The notes below the pieces were generated by a model, which was given only the letters and a program-made list of their open reading frames with translations, ran no database searches and was not told the origin of the DNA. Position numbers and translations under genes: made by a program. 64,000 nt of DNA. Origin: Halichoerus grypus. Lineage: Eukaryota > Chordata > Mammalia > Carnivora > Phocidae. Shown piece after piece: positions 1 to 12,600 of the stretch (its first letter is position 1; the number at the start of each line of letters is the position of its first letter). The stretch is from the NCBI RefSeq assembly GCF_964656455.1, contig NC_135715.1, positions 166,562,437 to 166,626,436 of the forward strand, read 5' to 3'.

Positions 1-2130
1 GCCACCCAGTCTGTGGCATTTTGTTATGGCAGTCCTAGCAAACTAATATAAGCACGTATTGATCATAGCTGAAGTCAAGGAATTTATGAGGTCATAAGCT
101 AGAAGTATACAGTAAGAAGAAAAGTCTACCTCAGTGAGAATTCTGTGGAATATTTCGCATTTTTAAACAGCCAGGTGGAGGAAAAGTAGTTCCCAAAAGA
201 GAATGGCAAGGATTGTCTGGGAGGTAGTAGAAAAATCAGCACAGACTGATGGGAACCAAAGAGAAAGTTTCCAAAAAGGAGGGGGTACTACAGAGAAGGC
301 AAGGAACACAAAGCCTGAAAATAATTTTGGCAAGTCAGTGGACCTCACAAATGCACCTAAAGAAGAATAATTCTATCAGAATGATTCTTAATGAAGCCAT
401 ACTCTAAGGGATTGGCGTTTGAATGGGAGGTGGGGAAAGGGAACATAACTCTTTTAAGAAGATTGACCATGAAATGAAGAATCATGCTCTATAAAGTCTT
501 AGCATAATTTTTAATGACTGCATAATTGTCCAACATTTGATTGTATTGCTTTCCTGTTGTGTTCATTAGAAATTTGTTTCCTTTTTATTTATTTATTACT
601 GTTTTAAATAACTGAAAAATATATTTCACTACATTCTACTTTGCACTAGAATCAGTTCCTTAGGCATGATTGCTAGAATTGCAATTGTTGGATCAAGGAG
701 TATAAACAATTTTAAGGCGCTTGTTAGATCCATCAAATAATTTTCTAGGAGGGATATACCTATTTATGTTTTCACATGCATGTATGAGAGTGCCAATTTC
801 ATTACTTCCTAGACAGAACTGAATTTCATGATTTTTAAAAACATCTTTGTGTTCTCTACTAAAGGGATCCTTACAGAACTGACTAATTCTAGACCTGGAG
901 CAAGGATAGTTCAAGCTGAATCTGGTATATTTTATTGGGTAAGAAGGTAAGGAAGTGCTCAAAAAGGGGGAAAGGCATGTCAAATGTACATGGGAGCTGC
1001 TTGAAGGGGCTCTCACTGGGCAAATCAGGGAAACCTTGACTCAAAAAGAATGGTGCAGTAATGAATCATAATATACTGTAAAAAAAAACACGAGTCTGTA
1101 CTGATACTATTAAAAATAAACAGGCATATTACAATTTTTAAGAGTTTATTTGAGCAGGAATTGGGCATTGCCAAATGTGAAATGATTGGAAGCACTACAA
1201 TGACAGGAGCTAGGCGAAAGACTTTTATAGGGAAGAGGCAGAAGCAAAGCAAGGAAATTATTTGATTGCCTACAGCTTAGGCAGTTGCCGTGTTTGGAAA
1301 AGCCTTAGGTGGTTGTTTGTGATTGGTTATCCTTAGGTTTCAAATTCATAACCTTGAGGCATTACAGGCTTAGGTTTTGGTTTGCTTATATAGGCTACTA
1401 AGACATTAGAACCATCTCAGTCTAATGGCTTCCTTGTTTAATTAGTTGAATACTAGGAATCAATATAAAAAAAGAAAAGGAAAAGCTATTTTGAGTACAA
1501 ATGCAAGTGATACCTGATAGAAGAATATAAGCATAGTACCATCATAACAATAATAGACTCAGTAAGAATCATAAATATGTGTTTCAACGAAGGGTTTATT
1601 AGCGGTCACACCCAATAACCCCAGCTTTCTCACTCAGATTCTCTGCTGAGAATGATAGTCAAGGTAATGGGGCAGGAGGAATGGTGTGATGTGGAAGAGC
1701 AGTTGAGAAATGGAAGAGGAAACTGACTACTCTTAGGATGATTGCTGAGGGCCCCGCTGAGGGTGATAAGATTTCCTTGTACTGGTACCAGTCTTCGGGC
1801 TTCGATGCTGCTCTCCATCGGCCGAGAAGGCTAACTTGAGGAAAACTGGGTAGGGATTTGCCAAAACTCTTGAGGAAAGGGCCTGAAGAATTTAATTAAA
1901 ATAGCACCGCACTCTGGGTTTCCTTTCTGACCGCCCCTGCCAAGCCCCACGATTGGGGTCAGCAGGTTTTGGCATGTCTTCTTCAGCTAAGGGCACAATG
2001 CCCACAGCAGGACAAAAAGATGGACTGATGCTAGCCAGGCTGAGCAACTTGGTAATTTTCTTTGCACTCAGTCTTCGTGCAACACAAAACTTGAATGAAA
2101 AGACTAGCTAAAGAGCTCACATCACTTACT
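1..2130. other. Intergenic DNA upstream of PIKFYVE
   Basis: No gene was recognised. The first 60 bases and about 1130-1450 (ttcaaattcataaccttgag, tctaatggcttccttgttta) look like scraps of old interspersed repeats that I cannot name. The short open frames here have no recognisable protein features. Confidence 0.5.
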
Positions 2131-2134
2131 CTGG

Positions 2135-2305
2135 GGTAAGGCACTGTGCCAGATGCTTTATGTGCAATGTTTTACTTTATCTTCAAAAAACTGTCTGTGA
2201 AGTGGGTGTTGTTATCAGCCTCATTTTACAGTTACGAGGGCAGGGGCCTGAGGAATTTAGTAATTTGTTTAAGGTCACATGGCCAGTCATTGACCGAGTC
2301 ACTTA
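2135..2305 (+). repeat. MIR fragment
   Basis: gcactgtgccagatgcttta, cctcattttacagttacgag and aaggtcacatggccagtcat follow MIR order. It sits just upstream of the promoter. Confidence 0.8.
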
Positions 2306-2419
2306 AGTGTGACAACAGTCTGCGCTCTTGTGAATGTCAGTCCCTGGGAACGCTGAGCGCGGTAACATCTTCTGAGAGCCCACATCATCGAACACATACG
2401 GTAACTGTAGTGGCCCAGC

Positions 2420-2830
2420 CAGCACCCGTCGGGTGACCCAGCACGCGTGATGCTCACGCGCGCAGTCGCCCTGGCTTCCTCTGGGAAGGCTGAGGCGGCC
2501 TAACCAGTCAAATTGTCCAGGACGACTCTATTTGAGCTCGATTCCTTTTGCCTGGGCGTCTGATCCAAACGTGGCGCGGACGGGAAGGAGAGGGCGGAGC
2601 CGGCGCCCGGGAGAATTGCGGATTGGAGAGAAGGAGGAACAGGGGGCGGAGCCTTCGGGGGAAGCGAGAAGCCGCATCAACTGTGTAAGTGGCTTTGCTT
2701 CCTGCAGCAACCGCCGGTGGCCCGAGTACCCCTGTCGCTGCGCTCCGGAGCTGGCTTCCTGCGCCTGAACGGGGTGAAGCGGCGACTGGGGTGGAGGGTG
2801 GCCGGCGGGGCCGGGGTGGGAGGCGCAGGT
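2420..2830 (+). promoter_or_regulatory. PIKFYVE: CpG-rich PIKFYVE promoter
   Basis: This block is sharply richer in G+C and CpG than the AT-rich DNA around it. It holds two GC boxes (gggcgg at 2592-2597 and 2644-2649) and an inverted CCAAT box (attgg, 2622-2626), with no TATA box at a sensible spacing. A CpG run around 2440-2465 (acgcgtgatgctcacgcgcg) resembles GC-rich initiator or NRF1-type sites. It lies 3.6 kb before the first coding exon, as expected for a housekeeping gene with a non-coding exon 1. The exact start site cannot be read from sequence; about 2600-2660 is likely. Confidence 0.8.
2600..2828 (+). other. PIKFYVE: Non-coding exon 1 (5' UTR), approximate
   Basis: Exon 2 begins nine bases before the ATG behind a clear acceptor, so an upstream non-coding exon is required. 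Two donors are possible in the CpG island: ctgt|gtaagt (exon end 2684) and gcag|gtaagg (exon end 2828). The start is a guess. Intron 1 (to 6445) holds a T/G-rich tract near 3744-3790, a long pyrimidine tract (4771-4950), a TTAA repeat, a MIR fragment and a Can-SINE, but no other coding signal. Confidence 0.5.
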
Positions 2831-4770
2831 AAGGGACGGGGCCTGGCGCGCGGCCGGCTGGCGCTGAGAGTGAGGAAGAAGGCCGGTTTGGGGAGCTCCG
2901 GGGCCAGAGCGGAGGGGAAGGCTGAAGTGAAGGCGAGAGCTGGCGCTTCCCAACCGTGTCTGGAGGCCGGACTGCGACCGAGGCTGGGCAACGAAGGGCA
3001 GAGAAGCTGTGCCCGCAGTGAGCCGGCTCCCTGATTCCCTGGTTGCGCCTTGTCTGGCGAGTGGGGAAGGGAGCCGGGTGCGGCTGTTCCTGAAGAGGTT
3101 TCCTTGGACACATTTGAAGTTCCTTTGCCCCTGTCTTGTCCCGTGTCCCTGAGCTTGTTTTGGAGGTGCACAGTCCAATTCCTCCTCCCTCCGATGGATC
3201 AGCTTCTCGTCTGTGTGTCAGAGGTGCATCCGTAGACTGAAAAAGAAAGTTCCTGAGCTACAGAAAACGACACCAATAGTGGGTTTTCAAACATGTGTAT
3301 ATTTCCTTAAATGATTGCTTCTGCTATTTGAGTCCATTCCGTTTCTACCTATGTTTGAGGAGGAGACTTGATTTCCCAATTAGTATTTTCCCTTTGCTTA
3401 GAATGTTCCCCCAAAAAGGGTGAGGATGAAATGTGACGGATATTTTTAGGGAATTAAGAGCCTCCTGTCCAATATAGGGATTATTATTTTTAACATAGTC
3501 AAGACATATGAGAAGTGCTAGAATTCTGTATAAAGCAAGTTATTTAGGCTTATCGGAAGTGTGTAGGTATCTGTTAAATTATCATGTATTGATTCAGTGC
3601 ATTCTGTTTTAAAATGAGTACCATGCTGACAGTAGAGGGTAGTGGTTTGGGGTATTGCACTGTCTTGTTTCTAACTTATTTGAATCTGGTTTTCTGCCAC
3701 TCCAAAACTTCCATCTCTCAGGATTCAAAAATAACCTTAGTTTTCTTTCTTTTCTTTTTTTTTTTGTTTTTGTTTTTGTTTGGTTGGGTTTGGGTTTTTG
3801 ACAGACTGGGCAGGTTAAGTCTTCTGTGGAGCAAGACTACATTCCCTTTTTCTTTCCCTGTATGCTCCCTTGTTCTTCTTTCTGGGAGGAGTAATATGGA
3901 TCATGTTGTGGTCTTGCTTTAGTGTTTCTGTTGGCATGTTGATGAAAAATTGAACAAAAAAATCTTTGTTGATGGAAACTGACATTTCTGGGATTCAGCT
4001 GACCTGCATTATTTTGGGTACATTTTAAGTATTTTTAAAAACTGTATTTAGAAATGATTCAGCTGATACTTGGGTTTTTTTCATCTGCTATATTTTGAAA
4101 TTGGCTAGTAGATTGGGCTTATTTTCTATGTTTAATACCTGATTGGCTTTCATATTGGCTTAATCACCTGAATGGTGTGTGGGTGGGTCTGTATATACTA
4201 GTAGCCTTCAAATGAGAAGAGGCAAAGTACTGGCATTTGGAAGAGTAGGTTAATATTTCTAATTGCCTATCAGTTAGCAAAGAGTCCCCTTTATATCGCA
4301 GAGTTTGTAAGCTACCAGAGAATAAGAATTGTAAGACAGTTTTTTCAAGATCCTGGTGTCATTATGGAATTTTTAAGATGAACTATGTGACTATGTTTAT
4401 GTTTCAGAGATTACAATTGCTGGGTGTTGTCATGGTAATTTTTATCCTCATATCTCCAAAGCTTATTAATTAGTTTTGTATGTGGGTGACCCTCAGAAGT
4501 AATGCTGAGATTCTTTATGCAGATTGCTTAACTCTGCTTCTGATGTTACTTGTGTCAAAGTAGAATGTAGACTGTTTTCCCAGGCCTGAGGGTTGTTGCT
4601 GTAATTACACAATCCTTTCTCCTTAGTGCTCTTTTTTTTCCTTCCCTTTTGTCCCCTCCCCCCCCACCTTTTGAGTTTACATTTATTCAGTCAGCAGCTT
4701 GCTTCAAAATCCTTTATGCTGGAATATGGATTGTTGACTACTCTCCCCAATAGTGGGTGATATTAGAGAC

Positions 4771-4950
4771 CTCCTCTCTCCCTCTCCTTCCCTTCCTCCT
4801 CCTCCTCCTCCCACCCCCTCCCTCACTCTGCTCTCACCCTTTCCTTCCTTCCTTCCTTCCTCCACCTTCCTCTCTCTTTCCTCCACCTCTGTCCCTGCTC
4901 TTCCTTAACACTCCTTCCTCTTTTTCTTCCTCCTTTCCTCCCCCTCTTCC
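4771..4950 (+). repeat. Polypyrimidine tract (intron 1)
   Basis: About 180 bp almost purely C and T on the + strand, with cctcctcctcctcctc and ccttccttccttccttcc runs. It makes false open frames on both strands. Such tracts can adopt triplex structures. Confidence 0.9.
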
Positions 4951-5007
4951 ATACCAACAAACATTTATTGCCAAATCATGTTCAAGTCCATGGTTTCATT
5001 TCTGCTT

Positions 5008-5033
5008 TAATTAATTAATTAATTAATTATTAA
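5008..5033. repeat. (TTAA)n repeat
   Basis: Six or so TTAA units ending in attattaat, self-complementary. Confidence 0.9.
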
Positions 5034-5145
5034 TCAGGCAATGTCTTGAGTAGTTAGAATTCAGATAGGCTAAAATTGGAAGTCTGTGAAGAGCTACAAA
5101 AATAATTTTGATCAAAAGAGGAATTCTAGGATGAAATTTTGGGGT

Positions 5146-5260
5146 CTAATTACAGTTCTACCACTTACTAGCTGTGTAACCCTCAAGAAGGGTGTTAGGT
5201 TCAGTGTACATTGGTTGCCTCAAAGGTGAAATGTAGTAAGTCCAGCTCTGTGCTCCTTCC
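5146..5260 (-). repeat. MIR fragment (intron 1)
   Basis: taccacttactagctgtgta followed by a decayed stretch, antisense MIR order. Confidence 0.6.
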
Positions 5261-5756
5261 AGGATTTTTGCAAAAATAAAACGAGATGGTAGATATGATT
5301 TTGAAAGTGAAAAGCATTTGAAAGAGTATGATGTCCTCTTAGTAAAACATAAATTAGTTGACAAACTATAGCACTTTAATGACTAGGGTTATGCATAGTT
5401 TATGGTTCTCACGTATTTGAAGTATTATGACAGGAAATGGACACCGGTGTTTTTCCGTATCCTCCATCTGGTGATGTGGTTACCTTTACTACTTCGGTTG
5501 AATTATGATTTTTAGTTATTTAGAAAAAGGTCCTTTAAGATCTTCATTTTAATGTCTATATGAGTTTACTTTTAAAAGGAGAAAAGCCAGGTTCCTGTGC
5601 CTAGAAGAAGAGATGATAGGAACAGCTTGTTGATTTGTATATTTCTTGAGGTGATAAGGCACAGCTTGAGGTAATTTTTGAGGTTATACAGAAGTGTCAT
5701 TAAGGGATCACTCTTCCATCTTCTTTTCTGGGAAATATTTATGTTTTACATTTTTT

Positions 5757-5977
5757 ATTTTTTAAAAAGACTTATTTATTTTAGAGAGTGAGAGAGAGCG
5801 TGCCTGCATATGAGCTGGTGGAGGGGCAGAGGGAGAGAGAATCTCAAGCCGACTCACCCTGAGCTCAGAGCCCATATGCTGGGCTCCGGCTCCATCTCAT
5901 GACCCTGAGGTCATGACCTGAGCCAAAATCAAGAGTCAGACGCTTAGCTTGACTGACTGAGCCACCCAGGCACCCCT
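5757..5977 (-). mobile_element. Can-SINE (intron 1)
   Basis: Reversed Can-SINE: T-rich/attttattt end first, then gagagag tract and a tRNA-like head ending gagccacccaggcacccc. Diverged flanking repeats (gttttacatttttt / gctttgcattttttt) suggest a target-site duplication. Confidence 0.9.
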
Positions 5978-6445
5978 GCTTTGCATTTTTTTAAAAGAAA
6001 AAATTGAATTAAGTTCAAAAAATTTTGAGGAATTAATATGCTTGTGTAAAACCAGTTTTCCCCAGTAACATTAAAAAACTATTGAGTGTCTGTCAAAAAA
6101 AAAAATCTTAAAAGGAAAAAGATAAATTATGTCAAAACGCTTTTTTCCTGCTCACACTTACACCTTACCTCAAAATTGCTAATGATTTTGATATTTTTTT
6201 GTAGATTGAATAGCAATGTTGAAAATTAGATTGGCTATGTACTCATAGTTTGACGTGATTGAGACCCTTATGATCTAGACTGCAGTGTTTCTAAGCCTTA
6301 ATTTGCAATATATGCTAAACTAGATTTATTTACTCTTTGGTTTTCGGGGGTCTGAGTTTTCAGAGTCAGATTTCCAGATGTTTAGGGATGCTGTTTGGAA
6401 TCAACTTTTGGGCTTCCTTAGGAACTCATATCTTTTGTTTTTTAG

Positions 6446-6626
6446 ACTCATGAAATGGCCACAGATGATAAGACTTCCCCGACATTGGACTCTGCTAATG
6501 ATTTGCCTCGATCTCCTACTAGTCCTTCTCATCTCACACACTTTAAACCTTTGACTCCTGATCAGGACGAACCTCCTTTTAAATCAGCGTATAGTTCTTT
6601 CGTCAATCTCTTTCGATTTAACAAAG
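6446..6626 (+). CDS. PIKFYVE: PIKFYVE exon 2 (start codon, residues 1-57)
   Basis: The acceptor is ttgttttttag|actc and the donor acaaag|gtaagc. Translation starts at the ATG at 6455 in the context gaaATGg and reads MATDDKTSPTLDSANDLPRS and onward, the known N-terminus. The exon ends one base into codon 58. The segment is Ser/Pro/Thr-rich and presumably disordered. Intron 2 (2,181 nt) holds old L1 fragments, the U4 pseudogene and a Can-SINE. Confidence 0.97.
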
Positions 6627-9600
6627 GTAAGCCTTATTCTTAAGGATCAGAGAACCTGCAATTTTGATTCTCCGAAATTCTCTTGTTCAGCTTTCATGCT
6701 GTGTCTTTGCAAGGATGTGAAATATCAGCAAGGAGATAGCTTTAATCATAGGTCACTGGCATTTATTATGAAGAGAAAGCTAGAATAGTCCCTGTAATCT
6801 TATTAATTATTGGTAACTAAAGATCTGAATTGAAAACTAAATGTTAAAAAGAGGTCCAAAAAAAAAAAAAAAAAAGAGGTCCCTTTTTGAGTTAGCATTT
6901 TTTTTTTTCCTTTCTTAATATGTTTCAACTTTCTTAAGTTCACAGAATGGACTTTGTTCTTTTAGGGGTTAATAGCCAAAAGATTGTAATTAGACCCATA
7001 AAACTAGAAGAATCAGCATATGGGAGGAAAGGTTCTTATTTTTCCAAAATTGAAACTGTCAGCATGCCTGTTGACTTAAACCCATTAGATTAAGGTGTAA
7101 ATGTAATGATATCAAGGGAAAAGATGCTTTTTACTTATTTATTTCAGGAAATTTAGTATCAATGCAGTACTTTTATTTAATGAACAGTCTGTATTCCAAA
7201 CAAATGAATTGTCCCCAAAAGAAAACTTCTCTTTCAGGATCCAGTCCAGGGTCAGATTTTGCATTTAATTTTCATCTATCTTTAGTCTCCCATTCTTTGT
7301 CTTTTGTGAGATTGACATTTTTGTAGAGAACACGCCAGTTATTTTATAGAATCTCCTTTATTTGGGATCTTCCTTATTTTTTATTTTTTTCATTGAAGTG
7401 TAGCTGACATGCAGTGTTACTTTAGTTTCTGGTGTACAGCATAGTGATTGGACAAGTCTATACATTATGCTCTGCTCCCCACAAGTGTAGCTCCCATCTG
7501 TCACCATGGAATGCTATTACATACCATTGACTATGTTCCCTATGTTGTGCCTTTCTTCCCCATGACTTGTTCATTCCATAACTGGAAGTGAAAAGGTACA
7601 TTTTAAATGAGCTCTTTTCAAGTAATGTATTTTTTACCTGGAAAAATTTTTTTAAAAATATGGCCTGTATCTTTGCTTTTTATTTGGCTGTATTATTTGA
7701 CATGCATTAGAAAGTAATCACTCTTGTTGTAAGGAATTTGAGGGCTAATTGTTAAATGAATTCAGGAGAAATTTTAATGGTATTAACTGACTTTTAGTAG
7801 TAGTCACATTTTCAATTAGCAATAATCGCGCCTCGGATAAACCTCATTGGCTACGATACTGCCACTGCGCAAAGCTAGTAGTAGTCACATTTAAAGCTGT
7901 ATAAAATCTCCTCCTCTCAGTCCATTTTTAAGATAATGACTTTAAAAAATTTGTTTACTTTTAGATTTATAGAAATTTATAGAAAAATTGGGAAGATAGT
8001 ATAGAGTTCTCGTATACTCCCACACCCAGCTTTCTCTGTTATCTTACGTTAGTGTAGTATACTTACTATACTGTATTCATGAACCATCACTGATGCATTG
8101 TTATAAACTAAAGTATGTGTTTTATTCATACTTGTTCAGTTTCTACCTAAAGTTCTTTTTCTGTTCTAGGATCTCATCCAGGATACCACATTATATTTAG
8201 TCATCACAAGACAATAATCTTTTTATTCAGCAAATGTTTATTGAGCACCTACTATTTACTATTGCACTGTTTTTTTTTGTTTTTTTTTTAAAGATTTTAT
8301 TTATTTATTTGATAGAGGGAGACAGCAAGAGAGGGAACACAAGCAGGGGGAGTGGGAGAGGGAGGAGCAGGCTTCCCGCCGAGCAGGGAGTCCGATGCAG
8401 GACTCGATCCCAGGACCCTGGGATCATGACCTGAGCCGAAGGCGGACGCTTAACGACTGAGCCACCCAGGCGCCCCCCCCTATTGCACTGGTTTAATAGG
8501 ACATGGGATCTACCCCATAAACAAAACCGATCAGAAAAAATCTCTGCAGGCATGTAAAGCTTGCATTCTGTTTCCTTTAATATGCCCAAGATATTTCTAA
8601 TGAAATATAAAACTGAGGATCACATATGACAAGGATATATGGGCCTATAATTTTGCCACTTCCTTTGAATTTCTTTTTTTTTTAAACCTAATTTTTAATT
8701 ATGCAAGTAATACATAAATACATTATTTTCTGAACTCCTATTCCTTCTCTTTGCTGAACTCTTGAGTCTTATTTTTTCAAATAATGCCAAGCTTTCCTTT
8801 GCTACAGAGCGCGCAGAAGGGGGCCAGGGGGAGCAGCAGTCTCTCGGTGGAAGTTGGGCCAGCCCTCAGCTCCCTTCAAGAACACAGTCTGTGAGGTCAC
8901 CTACACCTTACAAAAAACAGCTTAACGAGGAACTCCAGCGACGATCTTCAGCAGTATTAGGTGAGACAGTGTTTCTCATTTCATTTCTCTCTCGAGTGTT
9001 AGATTTTTCCAGTCATTATGTTTCCCAGGTTGTTTATTGACTTAACTTTTCTGCTGTTTGGAATAGTCAGGTGCTCCTCAGAATTAATGACACTGTTACC
9101 TCGGTAGTGAAAGAATTTGTTGATACCTAAAAAAAAAATTCTTAAGCATTTTATTAAATTGTAACTTAGGCCAAGCACAGATCTCTTGACTGTTTTTTGA
9201 TTAATTACTTGCTTGGGTTTCAGAAGAGAACAGTTTGCAACATCCCCAGGAGAACGCAGGTTAGTTTCAGCTTTGTGAATGAATTCCGCGTCTGTTCTTG
9301 GGATGGCTAGTGTAATGTGTGCATGCCTCTGGCTGCAGAACTCTCTCCGCTCCGGTAGCCGGCTGCCACTTGCTCTTGGCCTTCTGTCCTTGTTGGGGTG
9401 CAGACTGTCGTTGTGGCTGGATAAGCTGAGCTCTTGCCTGTTTGTTCTCTGTCCTGGTCGACTATAGTCATCTTCATTTTCATGCTCTTCTGATGAGAAT
9501 AGGTAGGCTGGGGATCAGTGCCTGAATTGAAAGACAAGACAAAGTGAGTTGTTTTATGTTTTATTTCTGTTAGAGTATTAAACTGAGCACAGTGGTTTGC

Positions 9601-12600
9601 CCAGCTCAAGATGATAGAAGAAGGGCAGTGAGAGGTGGCATAATAGAGAAGGAGGGGGCAACACTGGAAGTCAAGTGTCCCTGAACACCACATCCTGTCT
9701 TGTCTGGCCAGTCTTCCCCATGAAATCCTCGAGTGAAAAGTAGGCAGGCACAGGTAATGATGTTTGGTGGGAGGATATCTTATAGCTAGCTGAGACTCGG
9801 TGCGGAACCGCCTGAGGACTGGAGCAAGGCTGCATCACCTCTGCAGGTTTCCTAGGGCAACGAGCCTCAGCCTGGGTTACATCAGCCATTTGGAAGGAAG
9901 AATCAGAAGGTGGGAAGGGGGAGAGGGAGAGAGGAGCTCTTCTTCAACCCCAAATGGTTGGAAGGAAGAGACCATCCCCACCTTAACCTTTAAGCTCAGT
10001 GAACTCCTTCCCTTTTGAACCTGACCTGTGGAAACACTATTGTTTTTGGTGAGGGATCTGACTACATCCTAGGCTGAATTAAGCATAGAATTTCTTTATT
10101 TGTCAAATTGAGGAGTTGGACTAGAGTCTCTTAGGGATTACAAACTGATAGCCTGTCACACCTTGCCTTGGTGTTTTGATAATCTTGAATTTAAATATCA
10201 CTAGGTGGGGGCACCTGGGTGGCTCAGTCGCTTAAGCGTCTGCCTTCGGCTCAGGTCATCATCCCAGGGTCCTGGGATCAAGCCGCCTGGTGTCGCTGGC
10301 GTCGGGCTCCCTGCTCAGCTGGGAGTCTGCTTCTCCCTCTCACTCTGCCCCTCCCCCCTGCTCCCCTCTCTCTCAAATAAATAAATAAAATCTTAAAAAA
10401 AGAAAATCACTAGGTGGAGCTTGTAATGTCTAGTTTGCTGCAATCCCCACCACTCCTTACTGTCTTTTATCAAGTCCGTTTGATTCTTTGATTCTTTCTG
10501 CCTTAGCTGCTAGGGGCATTTAAGCTTCAGAAGCCTGAGACTGTTTGACTAATCAAGTTCCTTTTTCTACTGAAAGGCTGTAATTCCACAATTTACTAGC
10601 CCTGTGACTTTAGGAAAATCACTTAATTATGTAATATCCATTTTACAAGAGAAGCATCTTAGGTTATTTAGGGCAGGGTGCTAGACCAGATCTCTCAGGT
10701 CTTTTCCACCGTCATCCTGTGATTCCTTTGGTTCCAGGAACAGCCTTGCTCATCCTTTTCTAGTGAATGATGCTATTCGTACTCTCTTATATTTCTGAGT
10801 AGCTAAATGCAGGGGGCTTCACTATTATTTGTTGTCCCAGCATGGGAGCACAGCATTGCGATCTGCGATCTAACAGTTTCATCTGCCTCTTTTTTCAACT
10901 TGTGAATTATGAACACTTGCTTTATATTGTGATACTCAAGAAAAATTTGGTCATTCTGATACTTGCACGTTGTATTCTAGTAACAACTCCTCTGAGCTGT
11001 CTGCTGAAATTAGCATATGACTATTTATACAAAGATAAAGTTTTTAAAGTTTTCTAGCATGGGTGCACTTTTGATAATCATTTGAGTTATGATAATCATT
11101 TGTGTTATTCTGTTGTCTTGGGACGTTTTTTGTCAATTTAGATTTAGAGAGCAACCTCTCATTTCTCGGTAATCCTTTCTGTCCCACCCAACCAAAACAA
11201 AGAACGCCTAAAACAAATCTAGCAGATAAGTAAGCTTGAGAGAGACTTAAGGTGGGGTATTTTCCATCTTAATCGGCCATAGGTTATTAGGTTAATGAGT
11301 TCAAGCTAATAGAGATGTTCATCCTTTTTGTCAAGCCACTTCCACTTCATCCTTAGGTTTTTTAACTGCCAGAGCCAGGAATAGGTGGAAACTTCACTTG
11401 GGATCTTGCTCTAAAATAAGGACATAATATGACAGCTTTGGTGGGCATACCCATTTTGGCCATGAAGCTGAATTTGGGTCTGTTTTACTATTGATAGGAC
11501 TGACTTTAGTATTGCTATTTAAAGTGTAAGTGATCCCTTCCAGTTCGGAGCTGCAGGGTCAAGGAGGTGGCAGGAGAGGGTAGGATTGGAGTTCTAGCCA
11601 TTCTTTGGCATTTTTAATCTGTTTAGATCTTGGTGAAGGGAATTTTCTGGGTAAATTACCACCCTGGGTGTTCCAAACTCTGTCAGTCTTTGGGAACGTG
11701 TTTTATTAAACTCCTTTCTGATCATCTGCTTCATGAGGCCTTAAGTACTTGGTCTCTAATGAACTGAACTGTTGCTTACTGTTTGTAGAAACGAAGCTAG
11801 GTTAACTCACAGGGATTGCTTTTTCTTCTGCTAAATTTCTAGCAGGTATTTATTACGGCTTGGAACCAAAGAGCCCAATAAATCATTAATGAATTTGGGG
11901 CCTAATAAGCAGCGTGTCCATCTGAGGCCTCAAATCGTCAGTGGTCTTAGACAGTGCTTTTCTTAGGTAGTCCTTCCTTACTTGCTTGTGAAGCAATGGT
12001 TTACATGGTAATAAATACTTCCAACAGCCTCTTACCTTTATAAAAACTAGTTTAACTCTCAATCCATATCACTGGCTGGGAGAACATAAGGGCACTGTGC
12101 ATCACATTTATACCTTATTTTGCATAGATATTAGAGACTAATAACAAGGTTGCTTTTTTTTTTTGGTAAATCTGACTCAGACACAAGAAGGAAAGCAGAA
12201 CCTACCTTTGGAGGTCATGACCCTCGTACAGCTGTTCAGCTTCGAAGCCTCAGCACAGTATTAAAACGCCTCAAGGAAATCATGGAGGGGAAAAGCCAGG
12301 TACTCTCTCGAGGCTTTAGAAGATTTTTACTAAATACTTATATGGGGCTCATGGCATACTCACTAAAAATGGCATCATGCTACTCGACTCGAAAGAATGT
12401 TCAGCTAGTACTTCCTCCAGCTATGAACACATTTTATGTACAAATTCTTAATTTTAATTTTTCAGTTTTCTTCCCCTTTATGGTTAGTGCTTTTTGTTTT
12501 AAGTTAGAGCTTTTCTGTTTAGGAAGTATTTATATAGCCCAGGGTCAGTAAAGAGTCTTTCATGGTTTCTTCAAGAAACTTTATAATTCATGTAAAGTTT

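Noticed and set aside
2508..3178. Overlapping open frames of 105-216 codons on both strands of the CpG island
   Set aside because: GC-rich DNA is poor in stop codons, so long frames on both strands are expected. The products are Pro/Arg/Ser-rich with no domain, and they overlap the promoter and exon 1.
4704..5014. Open frames in the pyrimidine tract
   Set aside because: Low-complexity translation of C/T repeats (Leu/Pro/Ser on one strand, Arg/Glu/Gly on the other).
8401..8480. tRNA-like sequences at the SINE heads
   Set aside because: They keep A and B box resemblance from their tRNA origin but have a SINE body, A-tail and target-site duplications; none is a free-standing tRNA gene.
8234..8589. 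Open frames shared by many SINE copies (GSVVKRPPSAQVMIPGSWD type)
   Set aside because: The same peptide recurs wherever a Can-SINE occurs; it is translation of the SINE head, not a gene family.
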